From assembly GCA_016177165.1 (NCBI GenBank), contig JACOVT010000053.1:1-13055 (forward strand): 13,055 nucleotides of DNA. The letters run 5' to 3'. Both the position numbers and the translations under genes were made by a program. The stretch comes from Microcaldota archaeon (GTDB lineage Archaea > B1Sed10-29 > JACOVT01). Below the pieces are notes generated by a model that was not told the DNA's origin, searched no databases, and saw only the letters and a program-made list of their open reading frames with translations. Of this stretch, positions 12,639 to 13,055 are shown piece by piece; the stretch's first letter is position 1; every line of letters begins with the position of its first letter.

Positions 12639-13055
12639 GTGGAGCCGGACAAGGTGAAGAAAGCGGTCGACGCCGTGAAGTCAATGAGCGCGTCAGGCAT
12701 GTCGCTGTCAGAGATACGCAACTCGCTGAGGTCGATGAACATAAGCGAAACTGTCATAGAGGAGCTGCTCGCGAAGGCCCGCGTCGGGCCGACCCAGCAG
12801 GAGATACATGAGGCTGTTGCCTCGCTGCACGAGAAGCTCGAGTCTGGCGAACACCTGAAGCCGATAGCTGAAGCATTGCACAGGCACGCCGCGTCTTCCG
12901 AAGAGGTGCACGCAAAGATATCCGACATTCAATCGGCAGGAGAGGAGCACTTGCAGCGGTTGGAGGAAATCCAGTCAAGGCTGGAAGAGCACGGCGAGAC
13001 GGTCAAGCAGCTGCACGGCACGGCGAGCAAGCTCGTCGAAAAGCACGAGGCGCTG
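12639..13055 (+). CDS. Coiled-coil protein, 5' part only (runs off the right edge)
   Basis: From GTG 12639 the frame stays open for 139 codons to the window end. The N-terminal 45 residues form a small helical domain (A-V-D-A-V-K-S-M-S-A-S-G-M-S-L-S-E-I-R-N-S-L and M-N-I-S-E-T-V-I-E-E-L-L), like a two-helix tandem. The rest is a His-, Glu- and Leu-rich coiled coil with repeated E-E-H or H-E-K spacing. No known motif is seen. It diverges from the HerA-like gene across one shared TATA element, so the two may be co-regulated. The full length and C-terminal domain lie outside the window, so function is not assigned. Confidence 0.7.
   Translation, partial: MEPDKVKKAVDAVKSMSASGMSLSEIRNSLRSMNISETVIEELLAKARVGPTQQEIHEAVASLHEKLESGEHLKPIAEALHRHAASSEEVHAKISDIQSAGEEHLQRLEEIQSRLEEHGETVKQLHGTASKLVEKHEAL

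Noticed and set aside
1..13055. CRISPR arrays, rRNA genes or transposases
   Set aside because: No regularly spaced direct repeats, no rRNA-like segment and no transposase motif were seen.

Overview
The window is archaeal. Evidence: an archaeal-type family B DNA polymerase with a C-terminal PIP box, a Trm5-type tRNA m1G37 methyltransferase, a type II (Pfu-like) methionine aminopeptidase, tRNA genes interrupted by inserts, and gene after gene with a TATA-like box about 25 nt before the start codon (leaderless or nearly so; several GTG starts). GC content is mid-50s percent by hand count of sample lines, apart from one AT-richer acetyltransferase gene. The lineage cannot be fixed; a DPANN-like or other small-genome archaeon is a guess only. 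|| Layout. 1-77 (-): first codons of a gene leaving the window, probably a DUF63-like membrane protein. 110-949 (+): Trm5-like methyltransferase. 987-2048 (+): membrane protein with an acidic then basic tail. 2083-2529 (+): GNAT acetyltransferase. 2552-3157 (-): unrecognised protein with a PRTase-like loop. 3211-3987 and 4050-4814 (+): two tandem paralogous class I methyltransferases. 4860-5017 (-): tRNA-Leu(CAG) with an insert in the D loop. 5071-6114 (+): SpeH-SpeE fusion for polyamine synthesis. 6179-6351 (-): tRNA-Arg(TCG) with a related D-loop insert. 10716 down to 6376 (-): a compact four-gene operon, PolB - acidic hypothetical - methionine aminopeptidase - M23 metallopeptidase. 10762-11211 (+): coiled-coil protein. 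12593 down to 11175 (-): HerA/DUF87-like protein with its nucleotide-binding motifs lost. 12639-13055 (+): start of a further coiled-coil protein. || Most notable. The two tRNA genes on either side of the SpeH-SpeE gene carry inserts at the same unusual place, between G15 and G18G19 of the D loop. The inserts share an exact 16-nt 5' block, an exact 19-nt 3' block and a similar 3' junction, while the middle differs in length and hairpin content. This looks like one family of D-loop introns or insertion elements. I could not draw a classical bulge-helix-bulge at the junctions. Both tRNAs are also followed by short mimics of their own 3' halves. The second unusual item is the HerA-like pseudo-ATPase, which sits between two coiled-coil genes. 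|| How the genes relate. The left part and the tRNA block lean towards tRNA and methylation functions. The PolB operon joins replication to protein N-terminal maturation. Several divergent pairs (3157/3211, 5017/5071, 12593/12639) appear to share one nearly symmetric TATA element midway between their starts.
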